This document shows, piece by piece, positions 1 through 8,781 of a stretch of 64,000 nucleotides of DNA. A model generated the notes under the pieces. It saw nothing but the letters and a program-made list of their open reading frames with translations, was not told where the DNA came from and did not search any database. The stretch is from NCBI GenBank assembly GCA_020722815.1, contig DYKB01000028.1:1-64000 (forward strand). Reading direction: 5' to 3'. The translations under genes and the position numbers were made by a program. Every line of letters begins with the position of its first letter. Positions within the stretch are counted from its first letter, which is position 1. The stretch comes from Caldithrix sp. Its GTDB lineage: Bacteria > Zhuqueibacterota > Zhuqueibacteria > Thermofontimicrobiales > Sulfurfontimicrobiaceae.

Positions 1-192
1 TCAGGTAACAGACAGTTAGTTCCATTCGTTACACCGCTCAGCGGTGTAATGCCACAGCAACGGTTTCCGTTGCGAATAGTTTTTTGGCGAGACACGTTTT
101 TATGACACGCCGCCGAGCGGTGCCGCTGCATTCCGCCGGAGACCGGCGGAACGAGAAATGACAGTACCGGAGGCTTTTGCGGGCAGACACTA
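1..192. repeat. Hairpin-rich intergenic repeat, left part outside the window
   Basis: No gene is seen here. Two strong hairpins are present: an 8-bp stem at 31-47 around a single C, and a perfect 9-bp GC-rich stem at 131-151 with an AGA loop. The end of the block, about 157-192 (AATGACAGTACCGG ... GCAGACACTA), closely matches the end of the inverted-repeat element at 25445-25588, so this is probably a related or composite copy whose other end lies at or beyond the window edge. Confidence 0.55.
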
Positions 193-210
193 ATTATTAC
201 TTTAAATAAC

Positions 211-239
211 TTGACAAAAGTTAAAAAAAATGATATGAT
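211..239 (+). promoter_or_regulatory. Sigma-70-type promoter of the winged-helix/TPR regulator
   Basis: A perfect -35 hexamer TTGACA (211-216), a 17-nt A-rich spacer and TATGAT (234-239) sit just upstream of the gene starting at 277. Transcription would begin near 246, giving a leader of about 30 nt. Confidence 0.7.
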
Positions 240-276
240 AATCTTGATAAAATAATGCTAAATAAATGAGATTTTT

Positions 277-2223
277 ATGTCAACCCCGAACACACAAATT
301 TTTCGATTTGGTCGATTTATATTAGAGGTTCAGGAGCATCGATTGCGGATTGACAGCCAGGAAATTTTTTTGCGCCCCAAGGCTTTCAATACCTTACTCT
401 ATTTATTACAACGACATGGCCATCTCGTAACGAAAGATGATTTACTGGATCACATCTGGAGTGAGGCGATTGTTTCTGAAACAACGTTGACGCATTGCAT
501 TGAAGAAATTCGCAAAGCGCTGGGAGATGATGCCCGGCATCCACAATATATTAGAACCATTCCGCATATTGGCTATAAATTTATTGCGCGGGTTGAAGAG
601 ATCATCATTCCAACTACAATGAATCATGTTAGCAATACAACGCATCACCCTCTTCCAGAAAAAGAAGTTTTATCGGAAACAAACTATTCTATTGTTCGAA
701 AGTTATTTTCGACTTTTTCAAATTTTTTTTCGAACCGGCGACGTTTCAATTTTTTTAAAGGAAAGGGTTTCGTCCTGCTGATTTTCGTTTTGGTGCTTTT
801 CGGATTAGTTTCCCGCTATCATTTTTTTTATGTTGATTCCAATAGGATGGTATCAATAGCTGTGATGCCTTTTTTGAATCTGAATGCCAATTCGCAGGAG
901 GACTATTTTGTTGACGGATTGACCGAATCGTTGATCATCGCGCTTGCTCACATCGAGAGTCTGAAAATTATTTCCCGAACCTCGATAATGCATTATAAAG
1001 ATACCAAGAAAGTTATTCCAGAAATTGGACGTGAATTGAATGTTGAATTTATTGTTGAAGGCTCGGTTTTCTGTTCAGCCGATAAGGTGCGTATAAATGC
1101 GCAATTAATTGAAGTGAAAAATGATCGACCCCTTTGGGCAGAAAGTTATGAGCATGATTTCAATAATATTATTTCACTGCAAGATAAAATTGCCAGGGCG
1201 ATTACCGGGGCTATTAAAATAAAGTTGACCCCACAGGATCAGCGCAGGTTAACTGCGCAACGCCCGGTACACTCGGAAGCCTATAATGCTTATTTAAAGG
1301 GGAGATTTTTTTGGAATAAAAGAACTGAAGATGGATTTCGAAAAGGAATTGAATATTTTGAGCAGGCAATTCAGATTGACCCAGGTTTCGCGCTTGCACA
1401 TGTCGGATTAGCAGATAATTATAATTTGCTGTATGATTACGATCTGGCTGTTCCCGCTATGGCTGCCCCCATGGCTCGAACCGCAGCGTCGACTGCCTTA
1501 GCGCTCGATGAATCACTTTCTGAAGCCCATGCCTCGCTGGGATTTGTGCGGGCGCGCTATGATTGGGATTGGCAGGGGGCAGCATCAGAATTCAAGAAAG
1601 CAATTACCTTGAACCACAATAATGCCATCGCTCATCACTGGTATGCGCTGCATTTAACGATGTTGGGAAAATTTGATGAAGCCATTGTCGAGATTACCGA
1701 AGCCCTGGAATTAGATCCACTTTCGCTAATTATTAATACCAATAAAGGGTGGATTTTTTATTTTGCCCGCCGGTTTGATGATGCCGAACAACAGTTGATC
1801 CGAACGCTTGAACTCGATTCGAATTTCATGTCTGCGCATGTGAAGCTTGGTTGGGTATATGAACAAAAAAGATCGTATTCACAAGCACTTAAAGAATTTC
1901 AACAAGCTTTAAATTTAGCAAAAGATGATGCAAATTTAATGGCGTTAATCGGAAATGGTCATGCACTGGCGGGCAATCGGGAAGAGGCCTTGAGGATAGT
2001 TAATGAATTAACAAAATCTTCCCGTCAAAAATACTTGTCAGCCTACTGGCTGTCACTTATTTATGTCAGTCTGGATGAGAATGACCAGGCTTTTTATTGG
2101 TTGAATAAGGCCATCGAGGAGCGGAGTGGCGGACTGGTTTGGCTCAAAGTCGATCCCAAGCTGGATAGGCTACGTTCCGATCCGCGATTTGTTGAGCGGT
2201 TGCGGCAAATAGGGCTTTTCTAA
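277..2223 (+). CDS. Membrane-anchored winged-helix transcriptional regulator with TPR repeats (ToxR/CadC-like)
   Basis: A one-component regulator. Residues 8-105 form an OmpR/ToxR-type winged helix (the LRPKAF, LVTKDDL and YIRTIPHIGYKF signatures of Trans_reg_C). A basic stretch and a single transmembrane helix follow at about 164-180. Residues 192-325 are a FlgO/TolB-N-like domain (IAVMPFLNL, DYFVDGLTESL, VEGSV). From about 335 to 640 there are TPR repeats. The DNA-binding domain would face the cytoplasm and the sensor/TPR part the periplasm. The ATG at 277 has a poor ribosome site but fits the promoter 40 nt upstream. The ligand and target genes cannot be read from the sequence. The next gene is 38 nt downstream and may be co-transcribed. 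Confidence 0.85.
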   Translation: MSTPNTQIFRFGRFILEVQEHRLRIDSQEIFLRPKAFNTLLYLLQRHGHLVTKDDLLDHIWSEAIVSETTLTHCIEEIRKALGDDARHPQYIRTIPHIGYKFIARVEEIIIPTTMNHVSNTTHHPLPEKEVLSETNYSIVRKLFSTFSNFFSNRRRFNFFKGKGFVLLIFVLVLFGLVSRYHFFYVDSNRMVSIAVMPFLNLNANSQEDYFVDGLTESLIIALAHIESLKIISRTSIMHYKDTKKVIPEIGRELNVEFIVEGSVFCSADKVRINAQLIEVKNDRPLWAESYEHDFNNIISLQDKIARAITGAIKIKLTPQDQRRLTAQRPVHSEAYNAYLKGRFFWNKRTEDGFRKGIEYFEQAIQIDPGFALAHVGLADNYNLLYDYDLAVPAMAAPMARTAASTALALDESLSEAHASLGFVRARYDWDWQGAASEFKKAITLNHNNAIAHHWYALHLTMLGKFDEAIVEITEALELDPLSLIINTNKGWIFYFARRFDDAEQQLIRTLELDSNFMSAHVKLGWVYEQKRSYSQALKEFQQALNLAKDDANLMALIGNGHALAGNREEALRIVNELTKSSRQKYLSAYWLSLIYVSLDENDQAFYWLNKAIEERSGGLVWLKVDPKLDRLRSDPRFVERLRQIGLF

Positions 2224-2261
2224 ATTAATTGATTTATACATATTTCCTCCTGACAAATTGA

Positions 2262-2768
2262 ATGGAGACGAAAGCAAATCTTATGGAAGCTGATAGGATA
2301 ATTATTAGAAAAATGCAAACAGATGAAATCCCGCGTGTCAGCGAGATCTTATGCGACAGTTATCGCTGGTTGGCACAGAAAGAAGGCTATACGCCGGCGC
2401 AATGCGATTGGCTGGTTACCAATCGCGGTTCAATTCAAACCGTGACGATTGAATCACAAAAAGAACTGTACCTGGTGGCGATTCAGGAAAAAGTGATTTG
2501 TGGCATGACGGCGATCCGCGAAAATAGCATAACGAAGTTTTATATCGATCCATCATTTCATCGGCAGGGGATTGGGGCTATTTTATTTAAGGCGGCTGAG
2601 AATCAGATTCTGTTGAGTGGCTATCGGGAGCTTGTTTTAGGAGCCACCGACACAGCAATTCCTTTTTACCAAAAAATGGGATTAATAGAGATTCGTCGTG
2701 AGCCGTATCAAAATGATATTTTTCCAGGCCGGCAGGTTGCGATTATGAGTAAGAAGTTGGTCAGGTAA
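2262..2768 (+). CDS. GNAT-family N-acetyltransferase
   Basis: A 168-residue single-domain acetyltransferase. The acetyl-CoA binding motif A is visible at about residues 104-125 (FYIDPSFHRQGIGAILF, of the Q/R-x-x-G-x-G/A type), followed by the beta-bulge region and a typical C-terminal FYQKMGL motif. The substrate is unknown; the family covers amino acids, polyamines, antibiotics and protein N-termini. The start is uncertain: the ATG at 2262 lacks a clear ribosome site, and the in-frame ATG at 2283 has a GGAG about 14 nt ahead. It lies 38 nt after the winged-helix regulator on the same strand. Confidence 0.8.
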   Translation: METKANLMEADRIIIRKMQTDEIPRVSEILCDSYRWLAQKEGYTPAQCDWLVTNRGSIQTVTIESQKELYLVAIQEKVICGMTAIRENSITKFYIDPSFHRQGIGAILFKAAENQILLSGYRELVLGATDTAIPFYQKMGLIEIRREPYQNDIFPGRQVAIMSKKLVR

Positions 2769-2845
2769 AGCGCTTTTGCATCGAATAGCAGAATATGATT
2801 GGTATCTTCTCGTTAAAGTTTAGTAGAACAAAGGAGACGAAAATT

Positions 2846-2941
2846 TGTCACTGCAAGCGGAACACACGGGAGCGAAGCAATTTCTATGTTTATACAAAGT
2901 TAGGCGATTGCTTCGTCACAAACAAGCTCCTCGTAATGACA
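2846..2941. repeat. Palindromic intergenic repeat of the TGTCATTGCGAGG type
   Basis: The left arm begins TGTCACTGCAAGCGG and the right arm ends CTCCTCGTAATGACA. The inner parts GAAGCAATT and GATTGCTTCGTC also pair. The same core occurs at 25445-25588. It lies between convergent genes. Confidence 0.55.
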
Positions 2942-3020
2942 GGTTCAGTTACTTTTTAATACAAAAGGAGTATAAATTAGATACATAAAAAAAGTATCCA
3001 CTCAATAAAACATGGTCGTA

Positions 3021-3055
3021 TACCCTTTCAAAGGTTTTAAACCTTTGAAAGGGTA
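3021..3055. terminator. Perfect 17-bp inverted repeat between convergent genes, probable bidirectional terminator
   Basis: Positions 3021-3037 and 3039-3055 are exact reverse complements around one central base. The stem is AT-rich inside with an ACCCTTTC outer end. It sits 250 nt after the acetyltransferase and 39 nt after the stop of the minus-strand vWA gene. There is no strong T-run, so it may instead be a mobile palindrome that happens to separate the genes. Confidence 0.45.
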
Positions 3056-3093
3056 GATTTCACCATCCTTTATTGAAGGGATACTAAAAAAAT

Positions 3094-4890
3094 TTATCTC
3101 TTCTTCCGCTGTAAATAATTCTGAAATTTGGCATCTTTCTGGATCTCTTTCATTTCCTGAACCTCGTACTTTTCGGCCTTTTTGGTTTCACTTTCATATT
3201 TCATTACATCCAGCACCTGCTGTTTCAGGCGTTTGGATGAATTAAAGGCAAGCTGCTGTTGCAGAAAAGATAGATTTAACGAATTAATGGACTTTGCTTT
3301 ATCGAATTCCCGCCGGTCAACACTGGTGATCGCTTCATCCAGCATCAGGGCTGATTCATAAAGGGCCATATTTTCTTTGACCAGGCGATTGCTACCCTTT
3401 GCCACCAGATTTTTATCCGGTGTTAGCGTTAGTACCGGCGCATAAGATTTTTCGATGCGTTCGTTTTTTAAAATAACATCATCATAGACAACTTTTATGC
3501 TGCCGATTTTGAGTTCAGAGACGCTTTCATGGGGCACATTTAATTTAAAAAGGACGGTTTTTTCTTCTTCAGAGAAAATGTCGTTTAATTTTACCCGGAA
3601 ATGATCGCCATTCTGTTGTGATTGATAGCCAAATGTTTGTATCAATCGGACATTTGATGCCGGTTGAAAATCAATTTCGACATTCTGGGCGACAACCGAG
3701 AGCAATCCCAATAATTCCTGTGAGAAAATAGTGGAAATATCATCCGGATTGCTAATAAAATAGTAATTTCCGCCACCAAATTCCGCCAGTGTGGTCATCA
3801 GGTCTTCGTTAAAATCGGTTCCCACTCCAAAAGTGGAAAGCGTCAATCCGTGATTATTTTTTTCGGCCGTAATTTTTTTCAATTGCAATGGATTGGTAAT
3901 GCCGGCATTCGCCAGACCATCCGAAAGCAGCAGCACGCGATTGACCATACCGGCTTTATAATTTCGTAACACCTGTGCATAGCCCTCCATCATCCCGCCG
4001 CTGAGATTGGTCGAAGAACCTGATTGAATTTTTTCTATTATTTCTTTAAGCGAAGTTTTATCATGAACCTGAGTCGCGGGAATTGTATTATAAACGTAGG
4101 TGTCATAGGTGATGACCGAGAAAAAATCAGATGGTTTTAAATGGTCGATGACAAACAAAGCCGCTTTTTTGGCATTTTCAAGTTTATTTTGACTCTCCAT
4201 GGAACCACTTTTATCAATTACCATGCCAATATTCAGTGGAATGCGTTCCTGCTGTTTAATCATTTTTCCGGCTTTGAAATTGACCAATAGATAAGTCGGA
4301 TCTGATGAATCCGCGAATTTGTAATTATTGTCCAGAATCGTGGAAATTGAAAGCACTTCTCCGTCAATTGGTTGAAAGTCTTCCAATGGATCCTCAGGAT
4401 CTTGAATTGTTTCATTGGTCAGGCGCTGCAGGATAACTCGTCCGAGTTCATCAATCGTATCAATCAGATCACTGTTTTCTGAGGTGATCACTTTTTCAGC
4501 AAAAAGAATCTGGCCACTTTCGGTTTTTAGTACCCGTGCGTCAATCCGAATTTGTTCATTATTTTTGAAAATCGTTCCCAGCAGCAGGTGGTTGGCGCCA
4601 CTTAATTTTCCGATTTTCGATGCCGTTTGTTCATCAATGGCACCGCTCTGATTTAGTTGATGCTCTTCAATGAGCTTCTCCAACTGACTGCGTTCGATCA
4701 CGGTAATTTTTTTTGAAGCCATCAGGTTGGGAATTAGCAATTGCGGAATGGCCTTCTCTAAATAATTCAATTCAGGCAAATTGGATGTGTTTTGAAAATC
4801 CAAAACAGCCAGTGTAATCGGCGGGGTAGCCATCAAGGAACTAACTAATAAAAGTAAAATGAGTGAGTTTAATAAAAGAAGTCGTTTCAT
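3094..4890 (-). CDS. Secreted CsgG/FlgO-like and von Willebrand factor A domain protein
   Basis: The start is set at 4890 (MKRLLLLNS...), not the longer frame to 4947, because GGAGGA lies just upstream and a signal peptide of about 21 residues (ending near LMATPP) begins there. Residues 25-150 resemble CsgG/FlgO-like outer-membrane-associated domains (LAVLDFQN, IERSQLEKLI, GANHLLLGTIF). A vWA domain follows at about 220-400 with an intact MIDAS: DKSGS, a downstream Thr in SSTNLSGG, and LLLSDGLANAG. The C-terminal 200 residues are a beta-rich then helical tail ending in a very basic stretch. The protein is about 598 residues. It is probably a periplasmic or surface metal-dependent adhesion/assembly protein. 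Its exact role is unknown. Confidence 0.8.
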   Translation of the reverse strand: MKRLLLLNSLILLLLVSSLMATPPITLAVLDFQNTSNLPELNYLEKAIPQLLIPNLMASKKITVIERSQLEKLIEEHQLNQSGAIDEQTASKIGKLSGANHLLLGTIFKNNEQIRIDARVLKTESGQILFAEKVITSENSDLIDTIDELGRVILQRLTNETIQDPEDPLEDFQPIDGEVLSISTILDNNYKFADSSDPTYLLVNFKAGKMIKQQERIPLNIGMVIDKSGSMESQNKLENAKKAALFVIDHLKPSDFFSVITYDTYVYNTIPATQVHDKTSLKEIIEKIQSGSSTNLSGGMMEGYAQVLRNYKAGMVNRVLLLSDGLANAGITNPLQLKKITAEKNNHGLTLSTFGVGTDFNEDLMTTLAEFGGGNYYFISNPDDISTIFSQELLGLLSVVAQNVEIDFQPASNVRLIQTFGYQSQQNGDHFRVKLNDIFSEEEKTVLFKLNVPHESVSELKIGSIKVVYDDVILKNERIEKSYAPVLTLTPDKNLVAKGSNRLVKENMALYESALMLDEAITSVDRREFDKAKSINSLNLSFLQQQLAFNSSKRLKQQVLDVMKYESETKKAEKYEVQEMKEIQKDAKFQNYLQRKKR

Positions 4891-5038
4891 GATTCCTCCA
4901 GACTTAAACATAAATTCTATTTCATTTGCTTCAGGAGCAAGAGACACTTTTATTACTTAAATATGCAAGGGATGTTTCAAATATTTTTTAAATTTTATAA
5001 ATGAGTCCATTCTAAAGGGTTATTTTTTTCATTTGGAA

Positions 5039-5074
5039 CCCTTCGACAGTGCACAAAGTGAACTCATCGAAGGG
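5039..5074. repeat. Short dispersed palindrome, CCCTTCGA ... TCGAAGGG
   Basis: Arms at 5039-5046 and 5067-5074 pair over 8 bp. A related CTTCGACAG-type palindrome occurs at 42802-42847. It lies downstream of the MauE-like gene together with a CTTCGCTTTGCTCAGAATGACA-like fragment at 5114-5135. Confidence 0.35.
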
Positions 5075-5161
5075 GCGTAAAAAATCTTTATTTTTAAAAG
5101 GCTTACGTGTTTCTTCGCTTTGCTCAGAATGACATGCTTAAAGTTTATTGGAGTAGGCCTA

Positions 5162-5644
5162 TCATTTTTGCTGACTTTGGGGGGATTTGGTGAAGATCTT
5201 TTCGAGGCAAAATGTTGAGGTTGAATGAAAAAAAAGTTGGAGACAAAGGAGAATTAATACAATTTCCTCTAGAAGTTTCAGAACATTGATGTTATCGGTT
5301 GATTGCCAGGGCGTTTTACAGCCACAGGAAATATCCACTCCTCGAATGAGATTGATTGAAATCGCGAGCGCAAAGACAATTAAAAGTGCTAAAATAATTA
5401 AATTTCCGCCGCGATGATAGAAGCCAATGAAAATGGCAATACCGGCCAATAATTCAATCCAGGGGAGAATAATGGCAAACAGGTTCACCAGAATATCTGG
5501 TAAGATACGATAATTTTTGATCACGATCGCGAATTCGGCAGGATTCATTATCTTTTCCAGTCCGGCATAGATAAAAGTAAAACCGATGATGAATCGAAAT
5601 AGAATAAATAGGGTCCGACTTTCGAAAAATGACTTAATTTTCAT
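5162..5644 (-). CDS. MauE/DoxX-family membrane protein
   Basis: A protein of about 160 residues with four predicted transmembrane helices, of the MauE/DoxX type (RFIIGFTFIYAGLEKIMNPAEF at the N terminus, then a loop carrying the SCGCK cysteine motif). MauE-like proteins help deliver or oxidise thiols of periplasmic proteins, and DoxX-like ones belong to sulfur metabolism. The start at 5644 is chosen because GGAAAG precedes it and the first helix follows directly; the frame remains open to 5779 inside the upstream gene. It overlaps the rhodanese gene by 11 nt, so the two are translationally coupled. The Cys-Gly-Cys loop suggests thiol or persulfide handling at the membrane. Confidence 0.8.
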   Translation of the reverse strand: MKIKSFFESRTLFILFRFIIGFTFIYAGLEKIMNPAEFAIVIKNYRILPDILVNLFAIILPWIELLAGIAIFIGFYHRGGNLIILALLIVFALAISINLIRGVDISCGCKTPWQSTDNINVLKLLEEIVLILLCLQLFFHSTSTFCLEKIFTKSPQSQQK

Positions 5645-6152
5645 TGGGCTTTCCTTTCTCCACTGGATATCCGGCTTTAGTCCATTCTTCCCAGCCTCCC
5701 TGAAAAATGCGAACCTGACCAAAACCGTTTTCATAGAAATAAAAAGCCATTTCAATGCTTTTTTCGCATCCTGAATCACTACAATATATAATAATCATTT
5801 GATTTTTTGAAATATTGCCCGGGATTGTTATCTCATCGGGATTTTGCCAGGGGATATTTCGGGCACCGGGTATGTGGCCGGGTTCATAATCTTTCGGCTC
5901 CCGGCTATCAATAATAAACGCTGACTGCTTTTGAAATAGCTGATATGTCTGATTCAGATTGATAATAAGTGGTTCTTTGGAGACAATTTGAGCATTTTCT
6001 ACATCATCGGTGGTTACTGCTGCCACTTTTTTTGATTCCAAAATAAAAGGGATGCCATTTTCAGAGAAAGCATTATAGCAGATCCCAAGTACTGCGGCGA
6101 CTAAACTGATGCCGATTGCTTGTTTAAGTGATTTTATAAAGGTTATATTCAT
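5634..6152 (-). CDS. Membrane-anchored rhodanese-like sulfurtransferase
   Basis: A 172-residue protein. Residues 8-30 form a signal anchor, and residues about 65-168 a single rhodanese domain (FIIDSREPKDYEPGHIPGARNIP, then the active loop YCSDSGCEKS, then GGWEEWTKAGYPVEKG). The active loop has two cysteines with a CxxxxC spacing, as seen in rhodaneses that accompany DoxX/MauE membrane proteins. It probably acts in the periplasm or at the outer face of the inner membrane, moving sulfane sulfur or possibly selenium. It starts 38 nt after the NifS-SelD fusion gene and overlaps the MauE-like gene, so all three look like one operon. Confidence 0.85.
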   Translation of the reverse strand: MNITFIKSLKQAIGISLVAAVLGICYNAFSENGIPFILESKKVAAVTTDDVENAQIVSKEPLIINLNQTYQLFQKQSAFIIDSREPKDYEPGHIPGARNIPWQNPDEITIPGNISKNQMIIIYCSDSGCEKSIEMAFYFYENGFGQVRIFQGGWEEWTKAGYPVEKGKPNEN

Positions 6153-6190
6153 TTTCCATCTGTCTTAATTATAATAATTTTAAGAGGTTA

Positions 6191-8398
6191 TTAAGGAATG
6201 ACATGAATTTTGCCAGCACCGGTTGACTTAATCTGGCCAATAATCTGAGCAAATTCTACGCCTTGATGATGCAGACTTTTCACCAAATTTTCACTTTCAT
6301 TTGCAGGAACCGCAAAGATGAGACCGCCGGAGGTCTGTGCATCGCAGAGTAGCCAGCGGGAAACCTGAGGAATCGTTTTTTCCCATGCAACAAAGGGCGC
6401 CACATAATCGGCATTCGCCACTGTTCCACCGGGAATTACATTCGCCTGCGCCAGTTCAATCGCTTCGGGAATCAGCGGGATATTGGCAACAAGTATTTCG
6501 GCCTCAACCTGACTGGCCAGGGTCATTTCTTTCAAATGGCCCAACAAGCCAAAACCGGTGACATCCGTACAGGCGTGGATTGTAAACTCAGCCGCCGTTT
6601 CTGCTGCTGTTCGATTCAACGTGCTCATGATAGAAATGATTCGCCTGGCGGTCATCTGATCGAGCATATTTCGTTTTAAGCCTGTGGTGAGAATTCCAAG
6701 TCCCAGAGGTTTGGTCAGAATCAAAACATCACCCGGCAAAGCGCCGACATTTTTTAAAACCTTTTCAGGGTGAACGATTCCGGTGACCGTCAAACCGAAT
6801 TTTGGTTCAGAATCTTCAATGGTATGGCCACCAAGAATGGGAATGCCAGCTTCGGCTGTCTTATCACTGGCACCTTTTAATATTTGTTCAAGTATCGAAA
6901 GGGGAAGTCGTTTTTCAGGAAAGCCGACGATATTGAGGGCGAACAGGGGAGAGGCGCCCATGGCATAAATATCACTGAGTGAATTGGCGGCCGCAATGGC
7001 ACCAAAATCGTAAGGATCATCCACCACCGGTGTGAAGAAGTCAACAGTTTGTACTAATGCCATTTCCTCAGAAATTTTGTAAACGGCGGCATCGTCGGAA
7101 GTTTCGGGCCCAACCAGAATGTTGGGGTGCGAAATGCGGGGGAGAGAAGTCAGAATTTTTTCCAGATTCTGCGGCCGTAATTTGCAGGCACAACCAAGCC
7201 CATGCGTGAAATGCGTTAATTTAATTTCTTGTGTTTCAATCACGGGTATTTTAATTTCGGGTGAAGGCCGAAGTCTATTCACTGTCGTCGAAATAATTTC
7301 AATGGCCTGTTCAATTTGTGTCGAATCATTCAGATGCCCGGTTGAAAATCGCACAGTTCCCAGCGCGACATCGAGCGGAACCTGCATGGCGACCAGTACT
7401 GTTGATGGTTCAGCCTTATCCGTATGACAGGCTGCCCCTGGTGAAGCGGCAATGTTTTCTAATTCAGCCAATAAGGTATTCGCATCAATACCGGGAAAAC
7501 TTACACTCAAGGTATTTGGAAGACGTTCAGTTGGATGACCGTTCAGGATGATGTCCGGAATTTCAGCTTTTAATCCCTCCCAGAGTTGATCGCGTAGTGA
7601 TTGAAATTTCTCTTTATTTACGCGTAAATTTTGCTCAGCCAGGGTACAGGCTGCCCCCAAGCCAACAATTTCCAGCACATTTTCCGTACCAGCACGGCGC
7701 CCCGATTCATGGTCGGCGCCATGTACCAGGGATTTCAATTGAATACCTCTCCGGACATAAAGTACACCAATCCCTTTGGGTGCATAGAGTTTATGACCCG
7801 CGATGGAAAGTAAATCTACTCCCAGTTCGTTTACTTTGGTGAAAATTTTGCCAACTGATTGTGCAGCATCGGTGTGGAATGGAATTTGGAAATTTCGGGC
7901 GATTTTGGAAATCTCCTGAATCGGTTGAATCGTACCAACTTCATTGTTCGCGTGCATGATGGTAATGAGAATTGTATCGGGCCGAATTGCACTACGCAAG
8001 TCGTTAATTTGGATTTGGCCGTATGTATCAACCGGAAGATATGTAATTTCATATCCGAAATCATCCTGAAGATATTGGCAAACATCATTAACCGCCGGAT
8101 GTTCAATTGAGGAAGTGATAATATGCTTTCCCTTATTGCTTCTGGAAAAAGCGAGCCCTTTTATAGCCATATTATTGGACTCACTTCCACCACTGGTGAA
8201 GATGATCTCATCAGGGGCACAACCAAGCATGGATGCCACCTGGGACCGAGCTTTTTCCACCGCTTTTCGTGCCTGGATACCAAAGATGTGCCCACTTGAA
8301 GGATTTCCAAAGTACTGGTGCAGATAAGGCTCCATTTCGCGAGCGACTTCTGGCGCGATTGGGGTTGTCGCATTATGATCAAGATAAATCGGCTGCAT
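6191..8398 (-). CDS. selD: Cysteine desulfurase-selenophosphate synthase fusion (NifS/IscS-SelD)
   Basis: A two-domain protein of about 735 residues. Residues 1-385 are a class V PLP-dependent cysteine desulfurase: YLDHNATTP start, PLP lysine K203 in GHKLYAPKG, catalytic C324 in GAACHTD. Residues 395-735 are selenophosphate synthetase: HGLGCACK gives C403 and K406 (equivalent to E. coli SelD Cys17/Lys20), then DDAAVY, QTVDFF, GGHTIED and TSGGLIFA. The nucleophile is Cys (TGT), not selenocysteine. The desulfurase half can release selenium from selenocysteine/cysteine and hand it to the SelD half, which makes selenophosphate from ATP. The start at 8398 is preferred: AGGA lies 8 nt upstream and it matches the NifS N terminus; an in-frame ATG at 8443 is possible. 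No selA, selB or tRNA-Sec is in the window. Confidence 0.92.
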   Translation of the reverse strand: MQPIYLDHNATTPIAPEVAREMEPYLHQYFGNPSSGHIFGIQARKAVEKARSQVASMLGCAPDEIIFTSGGSESNNMAIKGLAFSRSNKGKHIITSSIEHPAVNDVCQYLQDDFGYEITYLPVDTYGQIQINDLRSAIRPDTILITIMHANNEVGTIQPIQEISKIARNFQIPFHTDAAQSVGKIFTKVNELGVDLLSIAGHKLYAPKGIGVLYVRRGIQLKSLVHGADHESGRRAGTENVLEIVGLGAACTLAEQNLRVNKEKFQSLRDQLWEGLKAEIPDIILNGHPTERLPNTLSVSFPGIDANTLLAELENIAASPGAACHTDKAEPSTVLVAMQVPLDVALGTVRFSTGHLNDSTQIEQAIEIISTTVNRLRPSPEIKIPVIETQEIKLTHFTHGLGCACKLRPQNLEKILTSLPRISHPNILVGPETSDDAAVYKISEEMALVQTVDFFTPVVDDPYDFGAIAAANSLSDIYAMGASPLFALNIVGFPEKRLPLSILEQILKGASDKTAEAGIPILGGHTIEDSEPKFGLTVTGIVHPEKVLKNVGALPGDVLILTKPLGLGILTTGLKRNMLDQMTARRIISIMSTLNRTAAETAAEFTIHACTDVTGFGLLGHLKEMTLASQVEAEILVANIPLIPEAIELAQANVIPGGTVANADYVAPFVAWEKTIPQVSRWLLCDAQTSGGLIFAVPANESENLVKSLHHQGVEFAQIIGQIKSTGAGKIHVIP

Positions 8399-8707
8399 AG
8401 AGAATTCCTGATTTAAGTAATAAGCAAACGACCGTTCTGTCATTCCGATCGAAACAAAGAATCTCGTAAGTATTTGAAAAATAATGACTTTTCACTTCAT
8501 TTCTGTTCGTTTAGGATGACAATAAAAAACTTTTTTGAGTGAATTCAATAATTGAATTTTAAAAAATGATTCGTCAAAAATATACATATAATTTTAGCTA
8601 AATGCAAGATTTTCGGACGAATTTTGACGGGAAGTTGATTAATTTTAACCCTGGAAAATCTGGCAGTAAAGGTATGTTACATCAAAATAATGAATTTAAA
8701 TTGATTC
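8399..8707. other. AT-rich divergent intergenic region
   Basis: This separates the selenium operon from the MamK-like gene. A loose inverted similarity (TTCGTCAAAAAT near 8570 against GAATTTTGACG near 8620) is the only structure noticed before the sigma-54-like site at 8708. Promoter elements for the minus-strand operon could not be assigned. Confidence 0.3.
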
Positions 8708-8723
8708 TGGTACTAATTTTGCC
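8708..8723 (+). promoter_or_regulatory. Sigma-54-like promoter upstream of the MamK-like gene
   Basis: TGGTAC-N5-TTGC has the GG (8709-8710) and GC (8721-8722) dinucleotides exactly 10 nt apart, as sigma-54 requires, with one departure (T for C) in the TGGCAC half. Transcription would start near 8734, 48 nt before the GTG start. An rpoN gene is present in the window at 32726. Confidence 0.45.
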
Positions 8724-8781
8724 TTGAAAAAGTCAAGTCATAACTTAGCGCTTTAAATGGCAGAATGGAGGAGACATTTCT

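Noticed and set aside
7181..7201. Possible selenocysteine (in-frame TGA) in the SelD domain
   Set aside because: The codons at the catalytic site are TGT and TGC (GLGCACK), so the enzyme uses cysteine and no in-frame TGA is needed.
8398..8443. Upstream start for the NifS-SelD fusion
   Set aside because: The added 15 residues do not match desulfurase N termini, and the ribosome site is better at 8398.
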